Of a DNA stretch of 8,836 nt, positions 6,487-8,836 are shown piece by piece. This DNA is from Chloroflexota bacterium. GTDB lineage: Bacteria > Chloroflexota > UBA6077. The stretch spans positions 1 to 8,836 of the forward strand of contig JAJZQR010000214.1 in NCBI GenBank assembly GCA_021806765.1, given 5' to 3'. How positions within the stretch are numbered: position 1 is the first letter of the stretch; each line of letters opens with the position of its first letter. The notes under the pieces were generated by a model that saw only the letters and a program-made list of their open reading frames with translations, did no database searches and was not told where the DNA came from. A program made the translations under genes and the position numbers.

Positions 6487-7467
6487 CTACACGTTCTCCA
6501 CCAGCTCCTCGTCGCCGGCAGTGATCTCCCGCAGCGCCCGCACCAGCTGGATCAACTGCTCCTGCCTCTTCCGCCGCAGGGCCTCGACGTCCTTGCCCGT
6601 CCAGTCGTAGAAACCCTTGCCGGACTTCGCGCCGATCTCCCCCCGGGCCACCTTCTCCATGACGAGAGGCATAGGTCCCTTGGTATCGTCCAGGGTGGGA
6701 TAGATGGAGGCCGAGGCCGCCATGTGCACGTCCAGGCCGCCCCAGTCTCGCTGCTCCAGGATCCCGGTGAGAGGTATCCGCAGCCCAAAGCCCCACTTGA
6801 GCGCGCGGTCCACATCCCCGGCTCCGGCGACTCCGTTTTCCACCAGCGAGATCGCCTCCCGGGTCAGTGCCGCCTGCAGCCTGGTCACCAGGAACCCGTT
6901 GATATCCTTCCGGCACACCACCGGCTCCTTGCCGCACCGCTTCCAGAAAGCGACGGCGGTCTCGATCGTCTCGTCCGAGGTCTTGCGGCCATACCCCACC
7001 TCCAACAGGGGCACCACCGCAGGCGGGTAGAAGAAGTGGGAGCCCAGCACCCGCTCGGGATGCTCGGTCTTCTCGGCGATGTCTCCCACGCTGAGGCCGG
7101 AGGTATTGGTGGCCAGGAGCGCCTCACGCGGAGCGAAGCGATCCAAATCCGCGAAGATCCGCTGCTTGACCGCCAGATCCTCCACCACCGTCTCCAGGGC
7201 AAACTGGACGTCGGAAGCGGCTTCCTCCAGCGAGGTGGTGGGCTCTATGCGATCCAGGATGGGCCCCACCTCTCCCTCGGCCAGCAACCCGCTCCTCACC
7301 TGGACCGCCAGCCCATCCCGCACCCGCTGCAGACATCGCTGCATCGACTGCTCGCTCCGGCCCACCAGATAGACGTGGCAGCCCCCCTGGGCCAGGATCT
7401 GGACCAGCCCGGCGCCCATAGTCCCCGAGCCGATCACTGCGGTACGTTGGATCTTGCTGGCATCCAT
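6487..7467 (-). CDS. 3-hydroxyacyl-CoA dehydrogenase family protein
   Basis: A 326-residue cytoplasmic NAD(P)-dependent oxidoreductase; the length fits the single-function family (HAD and lambda-crystallin-like relatives). The N-terminal Rossmann domain has AVIGSGTMGAG with GxGxxG at 13-18. NTSGLS is at 121-126. The catalytic pair is H144 in GSHFFYPP and E156, spaced 12 residues apart as in characterised enzymes. The linker to the helical C-terminal domain is DINGFLVTRL (188-197), and the C-terminal 'KSGKGFYDW' is at 281-289. Oddity: the position usually Asn in 'GF-x-x-N-R-L' is T195. The expected reaction is NAD-linked oxidation of a 3-hydroxyacyl-CoA to the 3-oxoacyl-CoA, the substrate class of the thiolase on the other strand. 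The substrate is uncertain, and a 3-hydroxy acid is possible. ATG 7467 is chosen over ATG 7491 because a strong ribosome site lies between them. Confidence 0.9.
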   Translation of the reverse strand: MDASKIQRTAVIGSGTMGAGLVQILAQGGCHVYLVGRSEQSMQRCLQRVRDGLAVQVRSGLLAEGEVGPILDRIEPTTSLEEAASDVQFALETVVEDLAVKQRIFADLDRFAPREALLATNTSGLSVGDIAEKTEHPERVLGSHFFYPPAVVPLLEVGYGRKTSDETIETAVAFWKRCGKEPVVCRKDINGFLVTRLQAALTREAISLVENGVAGAGDVDRALKWGFGLRIPLTGILEQRDWGGLDVHMAASASIYPTLDDTKGPMPLVMEKVARGEIGAKSGKGFYDWTGKDVEALRRKRQEQLIQLVRALREITAGDEELVENV

Positions 7468-7474
7468 CGCGGCG

Positions 7475-7482
7475 CTCCTCCT
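7475..7482 (-). promoter_or_regulatory. Ribosome binding site deciding the dehydrogenase start
   Basis: On the - strand AGGAGGAG stands seven bases before ATG 7467. The longer frame from ATG 7491 would encode this site as Arg-Arg-Ser, so 7467 is the likely start. Confidence 0.8.
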
Positions 7483-7549
7483 ATCTTTCACGTAAGGGGT
7501 CCCATAAGATTACTCCCATAACGACCCGTTGCATACGCCCGCGCCCACC

Positions 7550-7565
7550 CCGGCAGGCCGGCAGG
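7550..7565. repeat. Tandem 8-bp repeat CCGGCAGG x2
   Basis: Two perfect adjacent copies lie in the 185-base gap between the divergent dehydrogenase and glutaredoxin genes. The unit core GCCGGC recurs at 7582-7587. No clear promoter was recognised in this gap for either gene. Confidence 0.35.
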
Positions 7566-7652
7566 CGGACACCTTGCGCTGGCCGGCGGATTCCGGTAGC
7601 GTGGTGCCAAGGATACTCGAAATGCGCACCAGGTAGCAGGAAGAAGGAACCG

Positions 7653-7886
7653 ATGGGAAAACGGGTGATCGTATACACTCAGACAGCGGGTTGACTGTTC
7701 TGCGACAGGGTGAAGGAGTTTCTTTCACAGAAGGGCATTCCGTACACCGAGCGTGACGTGTTGAAAGACGAAGGGGCCATGGAGGAGCTGTCCCAACTGG
7801 GCTACATGACAACCCCGGTGATAAAGATCGACGGTGAGGTCGTGGTCGGCTTCAATCGCGAGAGGTTGGAGGAGTTACTGGCCTGA
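7653..7886 (+). CDS. Glutaredoxin-like selenoprotein (in-frame TGA read as selenocysteine)
   Basis: A 77-residue thioredoxin-fold redox protein if TGA at codon 14 is decoded as selenocysteine. Features in order: beta strand KRVIVY (3-8), active site U14-L-F-C17 in place of C-x-x-C, helix DRVKEFLSQKG (18-28), the 'IPYTERDV' strand region (29-36), cis-proline P55 in MTTPV, and the terminal strand and helix IDGEVVVGF (59-67) and RERLEELLA. These are all hallmarks of the small glutaredoxin/NrdH-like family, and the length is normal. A purine-rich site, AAGAAGGA 7641-7648, precedes ATG 7653 by four bases. The frame is intact on both sides of the TGA, and a SECIS-like stem-loop follows it. It should act as a cytoplasmic thiol/selenol oxidoreductase; the partner is unknown. 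Selenocysteine-containing glutaredoxins are known in other bacteria. Alternatives are a Cys-to-stop mutation (recent pseudogene) or a sequencing error. Its own terminator is also TGA. It runs divergently from the dehydrogenase gene. Confidence 0.85.
7692..7694 (+). other. Probable selenocysteine codon (UGA)
   Basis: This in-frame TGA is codon 14 and aligns with the first, nucleophilic cysteine of the glutaredoxin C-x-x-C motif. The resolving cysteine, TGC 7701-7703, is kept. Replacement of exactly that cysteine is the classical selenoprotein pattern. Confidence 0.82.
7698..7732 (+). promoter_or_regulatory. Candidate bacterial SECIS element
   Basis: GTGAAGG 7710-7716 pairs with CTTTCAC 7722-7728 (seven pairs, one G-U), leaving the 5-nt loop AGUUU 7717-7721. 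A lower stem, TTCT 7698-7701 with AGAA 7729-7732, can add four pairs across an 8-nt 5' bulge. The loop begins 22 bases after the TGA and has G at its second position followed by U, as bacterial SECIS elements recognised by SelB require. The whole element lies inside the coding region, as is normal in bacteria. Confidence 0.65.
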
Positions 7887-7902
7887 GAACGAAAGCTGCC
7901 GC

Positions 7903-7915
7903 AAGCGCAGCGCTT
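7903..7915. terminator. Small dyad between convergent genes
   Basis: AAGCG 7903-7907 pairs with CGCTT 7911-7915 around a CAG loop, in the 34-base gap between the selenoprotein stop and the MFS stop. It could help end both transcripts. The stem is short and lacks a T-run. Confidence 0.25.
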
Positions 7916-7920
7916 CAAGT

Positions 7921-8836
7921 CTACCGCCGGGCCCGTCGTCGGGGGCGCTCCTCCCGCTCCTCGGCCCCGGCCTCCTCGCGCCGCTCCGGTAGACTGACAG
8001 GCGGTGCCGCCCTCGGCGCCCGCACCAGCGATGCCACGACGCCCAGGGCGGCAAAGCCGGCAGCAGCCAGGTAGGCGTCGTGGTAACCGGCCATAAAAGC
8101 CGATAGGAGCGCCGGATTCGTTTTCGCCGGAAGGGTGCCCAGCTCTATCGCCCCCAGGCTGCTGGGCCCGCCGACGGTGGCCAGGCTACCGAGCAAGAAG
8201 GACGCACTGACGGCTAAGCCAACCACCTGACCCAGGTTCCGCACCATGGAGAGGATCCCCGATCCAATACCGAGGCGATCCCTGGGCACATCCCCCATGA
8301 CGGAACTGTTGTTGGGAGCCTGAAACATTCCCTGGCCAAAGCCCAGTAGCAGCAGCCAGTACAGCACCTCGGTGTAGGTGGCGTCGACAGAAAGGCTACC
8401 CAGCAGCAGCAGGGCGACGCCGTTGATGGCCAGCCCCACGGAGGAGAGGATGCGGGCCCCGATCCGGTCCGAGAGCCATCCGCTGATGGGAGCCACCACC
8501 GCCAGGACCAGCGCCGTGGGGGTCAGCAGCAGGCCGGCCTGGAGGGGGCTGTAGCCCTGCACCAGCTGGAGGTAGAACGGCATCAGGAAGGCGTTGGCGG
8601 AAATGGCCAGGAAAGCCATAATCCCCGCAACGTTTCCGGCCGTGAAGGTGCGACGACGAAAGAGCGACAGGTCCACCAGCGGCTGCTCCAGCCTCGCCTC
8701 GACGACGAAGAAGGCGGCCGTGAGCAGAACGAAGGCGGACCCCAACAGCAGCACCAGTGGGGAGATCCAGCCGACCTCGGGGCCCAGTGTCAGGGCCATC
8801 AGCAGGGCGAGGCGGGCCATGACGGAAGGGACGGCA
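7921..8836 (-). CDS. MFS transporter, DHA2 (EmrB/QacA-type) family, C-terminal part (partial)
   Basis: The frame is open to the window edge, so the gene is cut. The visible ATG at 8820 is probably internal, because the protein begins mid-transporter and the frame continues upstream without a stop. About 304 residues are seen, against roughly 450-550 for the family. Numbered from ATG 8820: a connecting segment with the typical LEQPLVDLSLFRRRTFTAGN (44-63), then QGYSPLQAGLLLTP (88-101), the motif-A-like GWLSDRIGAR (114-123), GMFQAPNNSSVMGDVP (154-169) and GIGSGILSMVRNLGQVVG (174-191). Hydrophobic segments match the C-terminal transmembrane helices of 14-helix proton-driven multidrug exporters. 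The tail (about 270-299) is Glu/Arg-rich and ends RPRRRARR, probably cytoplasmic. It converges on the selenoprotein gene and shows no functional tie to it. The substrate is unknown. Confidence 0.9.
   Translation of the reverse strand, partial: AVPSVMARLALLMALTLGPEVGWISPLVLLLGSAFVLLTAAFFVVEARLEQPLVDLSLFRRRTFTAGNVAGIMAFLAISANAFLMPFYLQLVQGYSPLQAGLLLTPTALVLAVVAPISGWLSDRIGARILSSVGLAINGVALLLLGSLSVDATYTEVLYWLLLLGFGQGMFQAPNNSSVMGDVPRDRLGIGSGILSMVRNLGQVVGLAVSASFLLGSLATVGGPSSLGAIELGTLPAKTNPALLSAFMAGYHDAYLAAAGFAALGVVASLVRAPRAAPPVSLPERREEAGAEEREERPRRRARR

Noticed and set aside
6367..7521. Long + strand frame of 384 codons over the dehydrogenase gene
   Set aside because: It is antisense to the hydroxyacyl-CoA dehydrogenase, whose motifs are clear. 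The Pro/His/Leu-rich translation has no domain features.
7492..7652. Divergent promoters between the dehydrogenase and selenoprotein genes
   Set aside because: Only weak -10/-35 matches (for example TAATCT with TATGCA on the - strand), not better than chance in this sequence.
7692..7694. Reading the TGA as a nonsense mutation in a pseudogene
   Set aside because: Possible but less likely: the lesion would have to hit exactly the one cysteine commonly replaced by Sec, no other damage is visible, and a SECIS-like stem follows. Kept as the main alternative.
7510..7812. - strand frame of 100 codons over the start of the glutaredoxin gene
   Set aside because: Its Ser/Pro/Arg-rich translation has no recognisable features, while the + strand gives a coherent thioredoxin-fold protein.

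Overview
The window is GC-rich bacterial DNA with closely packed metabolic and transport genes. No ribosomal or other taxonomic marker is present. The composite inverted repeats between genes, a TAXI-type TRAP transporter, several CoA-thioester enzymes and a probable selenoprotein would all fit an uncultivated Chloroflexota-like (Dehalococcoidia-type) bacterium. That assignment is inference only.

Left part (2-6080, + strand): the last 34 codons of a CaiB/BaiF-type CoA-transferase, a thiolase (131-1312), a class III PLP aminotransferase (1440-2792), a TAXI-family TRAP solute-binding lipoprotein (3027-4037) and a fused TRAP membrane permease (4116-6080). The gaps carry strong dyads: a 54-bp double hairpin at 1338-1391, a 14-bp hairpin at 2845-2875 followed by further small hairpins and an orphan Shine-Dalgarno sequence, and a 12-bp hairpin at 4051-4082 between the two transporter genes. 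Together these genes could import an organic acid or amino compound, remove an amino group, form a CoA thioester and cleave it thiolytically. The substrate cannot be read from the sequence.

Middle (6081-6486): about 400 bases without a gene between convergent genes. They hold a composite intergenic repeat (6200-6303) and a nested dyad (6381-6429). The - strand then encodes a 3-hydroxyacyl-CoA dehydrogenase family protein (6487-7467).

Right part: the most notable gene is a small + strand frame at 7653-7886 that a standard gene caller would miss. It encodes a complete 77-residue glutaredoxin-like protein only if the in-frame TGA at 7692-7694 is read as selenocysteine. That TGA falls exactly on the first cysteine of the CxxC redox motif, giving U-L-F-C. 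A stem-loop with a GU-containing apical loop follows at a distance expected for a bacterial SECIS. The window ends with the C-terminal part of a DHA2-type MFS drug-efflux transporter on the - strand, cut by the window edge.
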